Below are positions 17,155 through 25,614 of a stretch of 64,000 bases of DNA, in pieces. Position numbers and translations under genes: made by a program. The notes under the pieces were generated by a model that was not told the DNA's origin, searched no databases, and saw only the letters and a program-made list of their open reading frames with translations. The stretch's first letter is position 1; every line of letters begins with the position of its first letter. The stretch comes from Treponema sp. OMZ 790. Lineage in GTDB: Bacteria; Spirochaetota; Spirochaetia; Treponematales; Treponemataceae. Location: the NCBI RefSeq assembly GCF_024181285.1, contig NZ_CP051201.1, forward strand, positions 372,001 to 436,000, in the 5' to 3' direction.

Positions 17155-17715
17155 AATAAGGCCGTATTCTACCGACTCTTCGGCATTTAACCAGCAATCC
17201 CGATCCGTATCCTTTGCAACCTTTTTTTCATCCGTGCCTGTTTCTTCTGCAATTAGTTTATTGATCTTTACACGCATTTTTTCAAGTTCTTTAGCGTGTA
17301 TTTCAATTTCGGTTGCGACACCCTTTATTCCGGAAAGAGGTTGATGAATCAGATAATGGCTGTTGGGCATGCCGAAGCGGCGTTCTTTACTTGCCGCAAG
17401 AAGAATAATTGAAGCCGCACTTGCAACTAATCCCATACCGATTGTGTAGACAGGAGCCTTAATAAATCTTATCATATCGAAGATTGCAAAGCCCGCATCT
17501 GCATCTCCTCCGGGGGAGTCTATGTAAATATAAATGGGCTTTGTTGCCGAAAGGGATTCCATGAGCAAAAGCTGGCGCACTATTTTTTCGGAAAGCTCTT
17601 TGTTTATTTCTCCTGCTAAAATAATTTGACGAGTATTAAGAAATTTTTGCATCAAAGCGTCAGTATCATCTGCTTTATTTTTTTTGTTTTCTGTTGTTTC
17701 ATTTATAAAGTTCAT
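17113..17715 (-). CDS. clpP: ATP-dependent Clp protease proteolytic subunit
   Basis: The 200-residue product is a ClpP serine peptidase that forms a barrel fed by Clp ATPases. The triad is visible: Ser in GLVASAASIILLAAS, His in SHYLIHQPLSG, and Asp in DTDRDCWLNAEESVEYGLI. YIDSPGGDADAGFAIFD is also typical. The nucleophile context (ASA rather than the usual ASMG) and a longer charged N-terminus suggest a ClpP2-type paralogue, though still active by residues. No Clp ATPase is adjacent. It lies 52 bases downstream of malQ on the same strand; its last 42 bases overlap cbiB tail to tail. Confidence 0.92.
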   Translation of the reverse strand: MNFINETTENKKNKADDTDALMQKFLNTRQIILAGEINKELSEKIVRQLLLMESLSATKPIYIYIDSPGGDADAGFAIFDMIRFIKAPVYTIGMGLVASAASIILLAASKERRFGMPNSHYLIHQPLSGIKGVATEIEIHAKELEKMRVKINKLIAEETGTDEKKVAKDTDRDCWLNAEESVEYGLISKIAKTRKDIPEK

Positions 17716-17767
17716 GTAAACTCCTAAAATTTATCGTTGACGGAATTTAATATACAAAAAATTCTAA

Positions 17768-19411
17768 TTATTGTATAGGGGGTAGGTTCCGAGCTCTGTT
17801 GTACAGAATATTCCAAAGTTTTAGCTTTTCTGACATCTCACAGTTTTGGTATGAATCGGTCATTCTCCATTGCCAGTTTTTTCCCATGGTTGATGGCGCG
17901 TTCATTCTTGCTTCCGAATTTAAAAATAGGATGTCCTGCATCTGTACGGCAGCAAAATCGGCGACGGAAGAAAAAGCTTTGCGGATTATTTCGGAAGCTA
18001 GTTCTTTTTTAAATTCATAAGTATTCAAAACAGAACAAATGCTTTTATCTTCTTTTTTTCCGTAAAGATAGGTGTAAATAAATTTAAGCACTTCTTCCGA
18101 AGAATTTTCAAGCCAACCCATTATGGTGTCATTGTCATGTGTTCCCGTATATACGGCACAGTTTTTTTTGTGATTATGGGGCAGGTAAGGATTTACCATA
18201 TTTTCGGATTTGAATTCGTTTAAGTCAAAGGCGAATTGTAATATCTTCATTGTAGGGAAATTAAAATCATCCCTAAGATTTGCAACTTCAGGTGTTATGA
18301 CTCCTAAGTCTTCAGCCAAGATAGGAAGGCCTTCCCGATATTTTTCATCCAATAAAATTAAGTCTTTTTTTATTTCTTCAAAAAAATAATGCCCGGGACC
18401 CTTAATCCATTTTCCTTCTTGGGCTGTTTTTGCACCTTGCGGTATGGCCCAAAAAGCTTCAAAGCCTCTAAAGTGATCTAATCTGATTATGTCGAAAAGT
18501 TTTAGGCTGTGCCGAATGCGGGTTTTCCACCAAAGGTATGAATCTTCTTTCATCTTATCCCAGTCATAGAGAGGATTTCCCCAAAGTTGGCCTGTAGAGC
18601 TGAAAAAGTCCGGCGGAACACCGGCTGAAACTTCAGGCTTTGCTTCTTTATCCAACAAAAATAAGTTTTGGTTTTGCCAGACGTCTGCGGAATCCAAGGC
18701 GGTAAATATCGGAATATCACCTATAAGGTCTATATTATTTTCTTTTGCATAGTTTTTTAATTTTTTCCATTGCGAGAAAAAGAAAAATTGTATGATTTTT
18801 TGGATTTCATATTCTTCACAATGAGCTTTTATAAATTCACTTACCTTTTCTTTTTTATTTATAACAAGGTCTTTTGACCAAACTTCATTCCATATACCTT
18901 GAGATAAATTTTCTTTTTTTGCCCGTTCCTCGTAGTTTTCTTTAATTGTCATAAAGGACGCAAAATCATTTAGCCAAAAAGTTTCTTCTCGATAAAAATT
19001 TTCAACTTGGGTTTTTAAAAAAGAATCCGTTTTTATTTTATTTAATACAAAGGAAGCCGCTTTTTTTAAAATTCTCATTTTGTGATAATGGATGAAGCCG
19101 AAGTCTGTTCTTTCGGGATTTGTATTTTCTTGAACATTTTTTTTGTATTCCTTAAATTCACCTTCTTCTAAAAAACCGTTTTTGTAAAGTTCTTCAAGGT
19201 TTACAAGATATGGGTTTCCTGCAAAGGCAGAAAATGAAGCATAAGGTGAATCTCCATAGCCGGTGGGACCTAGAGGAAGCATTTGCCAAGCTCCTACCTT
19301 GATGTTTTTTAACCAATCGATAAAATTAAAAGCTTCTTTACCTATTGTTCCAATACCTTCAGCATTTGGTAATGATGCCGGATGTAAAATAATTCCTGAA
19401 AGTCTTTTCAT
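17768..19411 (-). CDS. malQ: 4-alpha-glucanotransferase
   Basis: The 547-residue product is amylomaltase (GH77), which transfers maltooligosyl units between glucans. Family features are GAWQMLPLGPTGYGDSPYAS near residue 37, the catalytic nucleophile region IIRLDHFRGFEAFWAIP, LAEDLGVITPEV, and YTGTHDNDTIMGW with the transition-state stabilising His-Asp. The length is typical of the bacterial short form. It overlaps the upstream membrane-protein gene by four bases, so the two are translationally coupled in a ddl-membrane protein-malQ-clpP order. Confidence 0.96.
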   Translation of the reverse strand: MKRLSGIILHPASLPNAEGIGTIGKEAFNFIDWLKNIKVGAWQMLPLGPTGYGDSPYASFSAFAGNPYLVNLEELYKNGFLEEGEFKEYKKNVQENTNPERTDFGFIHYHKMRILKKAASFVLNKIKTDSFLKTQVENFYREETFWLNDFASFMTIKENYEERAKKENLSQGIWNEVWSKDLVINKKEKVSEFIKAHCEEYEIQKIIQFFFFSQWKKLKNYAKENNIDLIGDIPIFTALDSADVWQNQNLFLLDKEAKPEVSAGVPPDFFSSTGQLWGNPLYDWDKMKEDSYLWWKTRIRHSLKLFDIIRLDHFRGFEAFWAIPQGAKTAQEGKWIKGPGHYFFEEIKKDLILLDEKYREGLPILAEDLGVITPEVANLRDDFNFPTMKILQFAFDLNEFKSENMVNPYLPHNHKKNCAVYTGTHDNDTIMGWLENSSEEVLKFIYTYLYGKKEDKSICSVLNTYEFKKELASEIIRKAFSSVADFAAVQMQDILFLNSEARMNAPSTMGKNWQWRMTDSYQNCEMSEKLKLWNILYNRARNLPPIQ

Positions 19412-20022
19412 ATATTTTCCTCCATCGTTTGTTTGTAATTTTCAGCTATGTAAAATATGATTCCTGATATGCCGGGAAATAGAAGTAAGAAAAAACAAGA
19501 AATAACAAACTGCAAAATACTTAGATAAAATATTTTATATGTCAAAAAGGGATGTGCTAAAAATAAATCAAAAGATTTTTTTATATTTTTTATTTTGTTT
19601 TTATTTTTTGGTTGACATGCGGTTATCGGATAATACCAAAAAAGCGATAATTCAAATATAAAAAATATAAAAATAATTATGATGGAAAAAAAATATCCGA
19701 AAAATGTTTTTATTTCTAAAAAATATCTTAGTAAAAAAATTAAAGAGAAAATAACTGACAGTTTTATTGCAGAAATTATAAGTGCATCACTAAAGTTTTT
19801 TTTAATGCCGTTTATAAATTTTTGAATCTTTGATTTTTCTTTATCCAAATAAAAGAAATAAACGGCAAAAAACAATATTTGAAAAATTATATAACAAATT
19901 ATATTAAAACTAAAAGCGATGGATTTATTTTTGGGTAAAAATCTCGGCATTATAATTATCAAAAATATCATGAGGATAAAAACTAAGTTTAAAAAGAATA
20001 TTTCTTTTTTCTTTTTTGACAT
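19408..20022 (-). CDS. hypothetical polytopic membrane protein
   Basis: The 204-residue product has about five to six hydrophobic segments (roughly residues 10-27, 35-57, 78-100, 108-130, 165-192) with Lys-rich loops. It has some resemblance to the YesL/DUF624 type of small membrane proteins often found beside carbohydrate genes, but this is not certain. It starts 27 bases after ddl and overlaps malQ by four bases. No catalytic residues are evident. Confidence 0.65.
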   Translation of the reverse strand: MSKKKKEIFFLNLVFILMIFLIIIMPRFLPKNKSIAFSFNIICYIIFQILFFAVYFFYLDKEKSKIQKFINGIKKNFSDALIISAIKLSVIFSLIFLLRYFLEIKTFFGYFFSIIIIFIFFIFELSLFWYYPITACQPKNKNKIKNIKKSFDLFLAHPFLTYKIFYLSILQFVISCFFLLLFPGISGIIFYIAENYKQTMEENI

Positions 20023-20049
20023 ATAGCCGTTTTCAATTCCTATATATTT

Positions 20050-21156
20050 TTAAGACTGCTTTCCGGTTTTAAGTTTTCTGTCTGTTTTAAATCTATCTAT
20101 TGCAAGTTCTATCAGGTGCATGATAAGTTCTTTATATGGAAGCCCCGAAGCTCCGCACATTTTTGGGAACATGGAAATTGAGGTAAATCCCGGAATAGTA
20201 TTTACTTCGTTTAAGTATATTTTTCCGTTCTTTTTATCGATAAAAAAATCGACACGTGAAAGACCTGTCAGATCCAAGGCTTCGTAAGCTTTTATGGCGG
20301 TTTCTCTTATTGTTTTTCTTTGGCTTTCGGTTAAATCGGCCGGGATTTTTAATTCGGCTCCGTTGGGGTCTGTGTATTTTGCATCATAGTCATAAAATTT
20401 GTGTGTAGGAATTATTTCTCCCGGAATGTAGGCTGTCGTTTTTGTGTTTCCCGTAACAGAACATTCTACTTCTCTAGCTTCGATACAGGCTTCTATTAAA
20501 ATTTTATTATCCCACAAAAAAGATTCTTCTGCCTGCTCCAAAAGTTCTGTTCTGTTTTTTACCATTCCGACCCCAACCGAACTTCCTGCTCTGCATGGTT
20601 TTATAAATAGAGGATATTCCAAATCTTTTTCGGCTCTTGCCAAGAGAGTTTTTTTCTTTTCGGGATCATCCCAGTCTTGTTTTTTTATTGCTGCATAGGG
20701 AACAATGGGGAGTCCCGAATAATCCCAAATCATCTTGGTTTTTTCTTTATCCATAGATATGCTTGTGGACATTACATCGCCGCCTACATAGGGAAGGTCT
20801 GCCATTTCGAAAAGACCTTGGATTGTACCGTCTTCTCCGAATCTTCCATGTAAAACTGCAAAGACCGCATCAGTGGGTAAAAAATTGTCTCCTGCTTTTA
20901 AGCCTTTTTTTGTTCCTCCGCCCGGAATAACGGTTACTCTCTTTGTTTCATCTTTTTTTATTTTTAAAACAGCCTTTTCATTTTTTATGATGCGTTCTCT
21001 TTCTTTGTCATCATGTAAATACCATGCTCCTGTTTTTGAAATACCTATTAAGTGAAGTTTATGTTTTTTATCTATCGTTCTTATAATTGAAGAAGCCGAT
21101 TTTAAAGAGACTTCATGCTCGCTGGATTTTCCGCCATAGATGATTGCTATATTCAT
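20050..21156 (-). CDS. ddl: D-alanine--D-alanine ligase
   Basis: The 368-residue product is an ATP-grasp ligase that joins two D-alanines for peptidoglycan. Signatures include IIYGGKSSEHEVSLKSASS at the N-terminus, AVLHGRFGEDGTIQGLFE, FIKPCRAGSSVGVGMVKN, and the C-terminal metal and product site FIDKKNGKIYLNEVNTIPGFT. The length fits the Ddl family. A promoter with a 17-base spacer precedes it, and it heads the ddl-membrane protein-malQ-clpP group. Confidence 0.97.
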   Translation of the reverse strand: MNIAIIYGGKSSEHEVSLKSASSIIRTIDKKHKLHLIGISKTGAWYLHDDKERERIIKNEKAVLKIKKDETKRVTVIPGGGTKKGLKAGDNFLPTDAVFAVLHGRFGEDGTIQGLFEMADLPYVGGDVMSTSISMDKEKTKMIWDYSGLPIVPYAAIKKQDWDDPEKKKTLLARAEKDLEYPLFIKPCRAGSSVGVGMVKNRTELLEQAEESFLWDNKILIEACIEAREVECSVTGNTKTTAYIPGEIIPTHKFYDYDAKYTDPNGAELKIPADLTESQRKTIRETAIKAYEALDLTGLSRVDFFIDKKNGKIYLNEVNTIPGFTSISMFPKMCGASGLPYKELIMHLIELAIDRFKTDRKLKTGKQS

Positions 21157-21176
21157 ATTTACTCTCCATAAGAGTT

Positions 21177-21205
21177 ATTCTATCACTATTTTATAAGATT
21201 TTCAA
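21177..21205 (-). promoter_or_regulatory. sigma-70 promoter of ddl
   Basis: On the minus strand TTGAAA (21205-21200) and TAGAAT (21182-21177) are 17 bases apart. GGAGAG follows before the ddl ATG at 21156. Confidence 0.6.
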
Positions 21206-21215
21206 TGAGGGGAGA

Positions 21216-21806
21216 TTAAAACGCATTAACCGTTTCAATGCCCTTATACGCAATCTCATCTTTACTATCCGATAAAAAAACTTCTAAGATGCTGATTGCC
21301 GAATTTTTAGGGGCAAATTTATTTCTTAAAGAAAAATTATCCAAGGCCCAGGCGAGAGCCATAGTTATTGTGCCGTAGTGTGTTACGATTATGATGTTTT
21401 CATCTTTTAAGACTGTTTCGTCTAAAAATTCTGCGGTTCTTTTAAAATGGTCAAAGGAGGTTTCGCCCTCAGGAGGGGCTATGGTATCGTTCTTTTCGAT
21501 CCAGTTTTTTGCTTCAATAGGATATTTTTCCTGAGCTTCTTCAAAGGTTAAGCCTTTAAAAATACCGAAATTATATTCTTGAAGCCGTTTATCGGTTTGA
21601 ATATTTTTAAGCCCTAAGTATTCGGCTGTTTGCAAGGCTCTTTTAAACGGACTCGAATAAACTTTAAAAGAAGAAAAATCTTTTAGTTTGGGTTTTAACT
21701 CGTCAAGCATTGGATAGGCTTCTTCTGCCAAAGGACTGTCATCCAAGCTGAATATCTTTTTTTTATTTGTTACCGTTATTCCGTGTCTTATTAAAACTAT
21801 TTTCAT
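21216..21806 (-). CDS. cobC: histidine phosphatase, probable alpha-ribazole phosphatase
   Basis: The 196-residue product is a histidine phosphatase (phosphoglycerate mutase clan) with the RHG motif at residues 7-9 (LIRHGIT), the second arginine in SSPFKRALQTAEY, the acid residue in PPEGETSFDHF and the second histidine in IIVTHYGTI. Its place right after cobU and cobS makes alpha-ribazole-5'-phosphate phosphatase of the nucleotide loop pathway the best assignment. Sequence alone would only give a broad phosphatase family. It starts 9 bases after cobS. Confidence 0.8.
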   Translation of the reverse strand: MKIVLIRHGITVTNKKKIFSLDDSPLAEEAYPMLDELKPKLKDFSSFKVYSSPFKRALQTAEYLGLKNIQTDKRLQEYNFGIFKGLTFEEAQEKYPIEAKNWIEKNDTIAPPEGETSFDHFKRTAEFLDETVLKDENIIIVTHYGTITMALAWALDNFSLRNKFAPKNSAISILEVFLSDSKDEIAYKGIETVNAF

Positions 21807-21815
21807 ATTTTATCC

Positions 21816-22592
21816 TTAGATTGTGATAAAAAAACTTGTACTTAAAATTGCAAGCTCCGTTAATTCTACAATAAAGCCGTTTACGTCTCCTGTTGTGCCG
21901 TCGATTTTTTTGTATGAAATTCTTATTACGATAAATGTTAAAATTAGTGCGATTGCAGGAAAGATTAAATATTTTATACGTTCTGTTAAAATAAATGTTC
22001 CTTGAATTTTTGAAAAGACTGATATCTCAGGAACAAAAAGAGAAAGGATGCATACAATAATCAGCCAAAAGAAAAAACTGAACTTGGAGGCTGATTTATG
22101 AAAGAGTGCTCCGAGACCCGTATCCTTTGCAGGTTTTGAGAAAACGACAACCGTCAAACCTGAAACCCGCGAAATTATTCCGGCTAATATAAGAAGCCCT
22201 GCTTCGGGCATTATGGTAGAATAATTTATGTATCTAAGAAGCAAAAAAACATTGAGGCCTATTGTTCCATAAGTTCCGACTCTTGAATCCTGCATAATTT
22301 CCAATATTTTTTCTTTTTTTCTTGCAGAAAAAAAGCCGTCTACGGTGTCTCCAACCCCGTCAAGGTGAATGCCACCTGTTAAAAACAAGTATAGGAGTAA
22401 GCTGAGAAATCCCGATATTTCAAGATATTTTTGCGGAAGAAAATAGATTGGGATAAGCACAAGGCTTGCAATCAGAGCCCCTATAAGAGGGAAAAAATAA
22501 AAAGCCCTTTTAATATTTTTTTCGTTAAAGTCTACATTTATATTTATGGGGATACGGGTAAAAAACTGCAAGGCTAAGATAAATCCTTTCAT
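21816..22592 (-). CDS. cobS: adenosylcobinamide-GDP ribazoletransferase (cobalamin synthase)
   Basis: The 258-residue integral membrane enzyme joins adenosylcobinamide-GDP with alpha-ribazole (phosphate) to finish cobalamin. Family markers are FILALQFFTRIPI at the N-terminus, GGIHLDGVGDTVDGFFSAR (metal-binding Asp and His) and MQDSRVGTYGTIGL, with about six membrane helices. The ATG at 22592 is preferred because it begins the conserved N-terminus and leaves a 20-base gap after cobU; a further ATG at 22643 would overlap cobU. It is the middle gene of cobU-cobS-cobC. Confidence 0.94.
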   Translation of the reverse strand: MKGFILALQFFTRIPININVDFNEKNIKRAFYFFPLIGALIASLVLIPIYFLPQKYLEISGFLSLLLYLFLTGGIHLDGVGDTVDGFFSARKKEKILEIMQDSRVGTYGTIGLNVFLLLRYINYSTIMPEAGLLILAGIISRVSGLTVVVFSKPAKDTGLGALFHKSASKFSFFFWLIIVCILSLFVPEISVFSKIQGTFILTERIKYLIFPAIALILTFIVIRISYKKIDGTTGDVNGFIVELTELAILSTSFFITI

Positions 22593-22612
22593 ATCGATAC
22601 TCTCTTTTTTAT

Positions 22613-23152
22613 TTAAGATTTTATTTTTATAGGTAAACCGCAAACGCAGAGTACTACTTCATCTGCAATTTCTGCAACTTTTGCATTTACTATTCCCTGA
22701 ATATCCGAAAAAGCTCTTGATACCGGGTGCATGGGGACAATGGATGAGCCTACCTCATTTGTTACAAGAATTAAGGAACCGTTTATTTTTTTTATTTCTA
22801 AAATAAGATTTTTGATTTGCGTTAGTGAGGCTTCTATTGTTTTTTGAATATCTTCTTCATTCGGCATTTCTTTTTCTCCGGTTAGTTGAAAAAAAACTCG
22901 AGAGATTAAATTTGTTATGCAGTCAAGTAAATAGTACTTTTCTTCTTTGACGGCCTTTTCTAAATTTAAAAAACCTTCGTATGTACGCCACTTTGGGTTG
23001 CGTCTTGCAATATGTTTTTTTACTCTTTCCCGCATTTCGTCATCATAGATTTCAGCGGTTGCAATATAGACCACATCGTCTATTCCGTCTAAAAGTTTTT
23101 CGGCATAGGCCGATTTTCCGCTTCTTGATCCGCCGGTTATAAGTGTTACCAT
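22613..23152 (-). CDS. cobU: adenosylcobinamide kinase/adenosylcobinamide-phosphate guanylyltransferase
   Basis: The 179-residue bifunctional enzyme phosphorylates adenosylcobinamide and adds GMP. The P-loop GGSRSGKSAYAE lies at residues 7-18. Downstream are DDEMRERVKKHIARRNPKW with the guanylylated-His region, YLLDCITNLISR, and LVTNEVGSSIVPMHPVSR, all typical of CobU. It heads cobU-cobS-cobC. A minus-strand promoter places the transcript start at the ATG, so its mRNA may be leaderless. No cobalamin riboswitch is seen in the 60-base gap upstream. Confidence 0.95.
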   Translation of the reverse strand: MVTLITGGSRSGKSAYAEKLLDGIDDVVYIATAEIYDDEMRERVKKHIARRNPKWRTYEGFLNLEKAVKEEKYYLLDCITNLISRVFFQLTGEKEMPNEEDIQKTIEASLTQIKNLILEIKKINGSLILVTNEVGSSIVPMHPVSRAFSDIQGIVNAKVAEIADEVVLCVCGLPIKIKS

Positions 23153-23158
23153 AAGATA

Positions 23159-23186
23159 ATTATATCAAAAAAAAGAAAAATGTTAA
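23159..23186 (-). promoter_or_regulatory. sigma-70 promoter of cobUSC, predicted leaderless
   Basis: On the minus strand TTAACA (23186-23181) and TATAAT (23164-23159) are 16 bases apart. Six bases separate the -10 from the ATG at 23152, so +1 coincides with the A of the start codon. Confidence 0.6.
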
Positions 23187-23212
23187 GAGGGCAAAAAAGG
23201 CGGCGGCAGGTT

Positions 23213-24364
23213 TTAAAGAGTTCTATTTTTAAAAAACACCAGCCGCATAAAAAAGCCTTTTACGGCAGGGAGGCTTTCATAGTAAACCGTTCCATCGGTT
23301 TCCTTTACTCTTTCTTCGATAGCTTTTAAGCCTATTCCTTTTTTGATTTCGATACATCCGATACCGTTGTCCTTCATGGTTACTATAAGAGATGTCTCTG
23401 TATAGGAAAAATGAATTATGATTTTTGAAGCCTTGCTGTATTTTGCAGAGTTGGATAAAAATTCCTGCACTGCCTTATATAGCGCATGGCTTTCTTTTTC
23501 GTTTAAACTCCAAATGTCTTTTGAAAAGGTAAATTGCACATTGATATTTGTCATTTTTTTAAATTCGTTTATGAGGTTATGAATTAAAATTATTGTTTCA
23601 TATTTGTTGTAGTCTATCGGTTTTAATTCTCTTAAAGCAAATCTTACTTCTTCTAAATTCTTTTTGGCAAAGGAATTTAAATCTAAAATTTTTTGGGGTA
23701 AATTATCTTTATTATTCTTTGCGGCAGTATAGAGCGCGTTTAGCTGAATAATCATTGTAGAAAGTCCGTGTCCTACACTGTCATGTATTTCCCGTGATAT
23801 GCGGTTTCTTTCTTTTAAGGTCACAAGATCTTCTATAGATTCATTGTATATTTCCAAATCATGAATGGAATTTAAAAGCTCTTCTTTTTGGATATCAAGC
23901 TCTTCTATTTTACTTTGGTAAGAAATAATTTTATTTTGATTGACTTTAAAATATTCTAAAACCCCTCCGCTTAAAATGAAAAAAGCCGTATAGTTTACCA
24001 TCGTTCCCATATTGAAATTTCTTAATGAGAATATACAGACTGCAAGTCCGATTATGCCGAGGATATAGGTATAAGGTTTTGAATTATAATAAAAACTGTC
24101 AATCAACGGAATTAAAAACAGGAGAAACGGAATATCCGCATCGCTAATATGTAATAAAAAACAAAGAATCCAATCGGTTAAACAAAGAGTAAAAAAAAGA
24201 GAGCTTTTTTTATTTATATAAAAAATTCTGATATTAAATAAAATAATAAAACAAATATGCAATAAAAATTGAACTCCGTTAAGTTTATTTCCATTCATGC
24301 TTATTTGAATAAAGCTTGATGCTATTAAAAAATAATGGATAAAAATAAAAAACTTATTTTTCAT
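23213..24364 (-). CDS. sensor histidine kinase (NarL/DesK-type, HisKA_3)
   Basis: The product of about 383 residues has five to six N-terminal membrane segments (to about residue 140) and a coiled-coil linker (155-185). A HisKA_3 dimerisation domain with the phospho-acceptor His in SREIHDSVGHGLSTM follows, then a HATPase_c domain with N-box SNSAKYSKAS and G-box MKDNGIGC and GIGLKAIEERV. Kinases of this class pair with LuxR-type response regulators, yet none is encoded nearby. The ATG at 24364 is preferred because a promoter would start transcripts there; an ATG at 24409 lies upstream of that -10. It follows an ABC transporter operon but has its own promoter. Confidence 0.88.
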   Translation of the reverse strand: MKNKFFIFIHYFLIASSFIQISMNGNKLNGVQFLLHICFIILFNIRIFYINKKSSLFFTLCLTDWILCFLLHISDADIPFLLFLIPLIDSFYYNSKPYTYILGIIGLAVCIFSLRNFNMGTMVNYTAFFILSGGVLEYFKVNQNKIISYQSKIEELDIQKEELLNSIHDLEIYNESIEDLVTLKERNRISREIHDSVGHGLSTMIIQLNALYTAAKNNKDNLPQKILDLNSFAKKNLEEVRFALRELKPIDYNKYETIILIHNLINEFKKMTNINVQFTFSKDIWSLNEKESHALYKAVQEFLSNSAKYSKASKIIIHFSYTETSLIVTMKDNGIGCIEIKKGIGLKAIEERVKETDGTVYYESLPAVKGFFMRLVFFKNRTL

Positions 24365-24371
24365 AAATCTG

Positions 24372-24400
24372 ATTATATTATAATAATCAAGTTTTTGCAA
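24372..24400 (-). promoter_or_regulatory. sigma-70 promoter of the sensor kinase, predicted leaderless
   Basis: On the minus strand TTGCAA (24400-24395) and TATAAT (24377-24372) are exactly 17 bases apart, and the ATG at 24364 begins 7 bases after the -10. No Shine-Dalgarno is present. Confidence 0.55.
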
Positions 24401-24443
24401 GATTAACATTGATCAAAAGGAGGCAGAAAATGTCTCCTTTTGA

Positions 24444-25604
24444 TTAGTTTATCTCGCTGTTAAATTCTTTAATTTTCCAACTGCCGGCCGTAAAGATAGC
24501 GGTACTCATCGCCCAAACTATCAATATATTCGGAAAAAGTTTTTCTTTATCCAGCATTTCCATCAACCAATACAAGGGTGATAACATGGAAATATTTTTA
24601 AATACGGACGGAAGCGAAACAAAAGGCATGACAGCAATTAGTGCAAGGAAAAACATTACTATTGTAATCAGGCTTGTCATATTTGATACCAATGGCAGCT
24701 GAGATTCCTTTTTAAAAATTCTCGCGACTAAAATGGATATGGAGAGGGCAAAAAAACTTGTTGAAACCACGGCTAAGAATATCAAAGGAAGCCCTGTAAT
24801 CTCCAGTTTAAATACTATTGTTGCAAAAACAAAGACTATCATGTTTATTACTACCTGAATAAATACAAAGGCCGATAAAAAACTTCCCACAATTTTAAAT
24901 TCGGAATTCGGGCTTATGATCGCACGTGCAAGCATCTTTGTTTCCCTGAATTTTATTAGATCCATAGCAATTGCATTTGACCCGAAAAGTATGATGTACA
25001 ATACGAGCAAGGTCATTATTTTTAAGCCTAGGCTTATGATGTTTCCATTATCCGGCGTCTTAAATACTACATTTATATTATTACTTAAAAGACTGTCTTT
25101 TTTTTCGGAAAGATCCGAGTTTTTAATAAAGTTATCTAAAAGATAAGCATTGATGCTTAAATTCAAGGCTTGAATTCTATTATCAAGAACAACGCTTTCT
25201 TCGGTTTTTAAAATTTCAAGCTCCGGCTTTTCTCCTTTTGAAATTTTTTCAGAAAAATCTTTAGGTATAATTATAAGGCCGGGTATTTTACCTATTGCAA
25301 GTTTTTCTTTAAGTTTTTCCAGCTCCTCTTCTCTGTTGTCAGGACGAACCGTAGATTCGGAACCCGAAAAAAAATTTTCCCAAAGGTCTCCGGCGTCATC
25401 TACAAAATATCCTACCTCATGCATTTGAACCGTATATTCGGTATTCTTTTCCGAATTTTCTTTCTTTTTTGGGGTAATAATAAATCCTATTACAAGAATC
25501 AGTATGATCATCGCAAAAGGGAAAAAAATCAGCATTCCCATATTTGCCGTATTTTTTAATATTCTTTTTAACTGTGCTAAAAATAAAATCAAGAATTTTT
25601 TCAT
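24444..25604 (-). CDS. ABC-2 type transporter permease
   Basis: The 386-residue product has the ABC-2 permease layout: one N-terminal membrane helix (residues 18-40), a large extracytoplasmic domain (about 45-180) and a C-terminal block of five to six helices. It is like the YhgE/LinD or DrrB-type exporters. It forms a pair with the next permease upstream, 10 bases apart, fed by one ATPase. The cargo may be a lipid, peptide or drug; nothing in the sequence decides. The adjacent sensor kinase suggests, but does not prove, an envelope stress link. Confidence 0.82.
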   Translation of the reverse strand: MKKFLILFLAQLKRILKNTANMGMLIFFPFAMIILILVIGFIITPKKKENSEKNTEYTVQMHEVGYFVDDAGDLWENFFSGSESTVRPDNREEELEKLKEKLAIGKIPGLIIIPKDFSEKISKGEKPELEILKTEESVVLDNRIQALNLSINAYLLDNFIKNSDLSEKKDSLLSNNINVVFKTPDNGNIISLGLKIMTLLVLYIILFGSNAIAMDLIKFRETKMLARAIISPNSEFKIVGSFLSAFVFIQVVINMIVFVFATIVFKLEITGLPLIFLAVVSTSFFALSISILVARIFKKESQLPLVSNMTSLITIVMFFLALIAVMPFVSLPSVFKNISMLSPLYWLMEMLDKEKLFPNILIVWAMSTAIFTAGSWKIKEFNSEIN

Positions 25605-25614
25605 GTTCTTCTCC

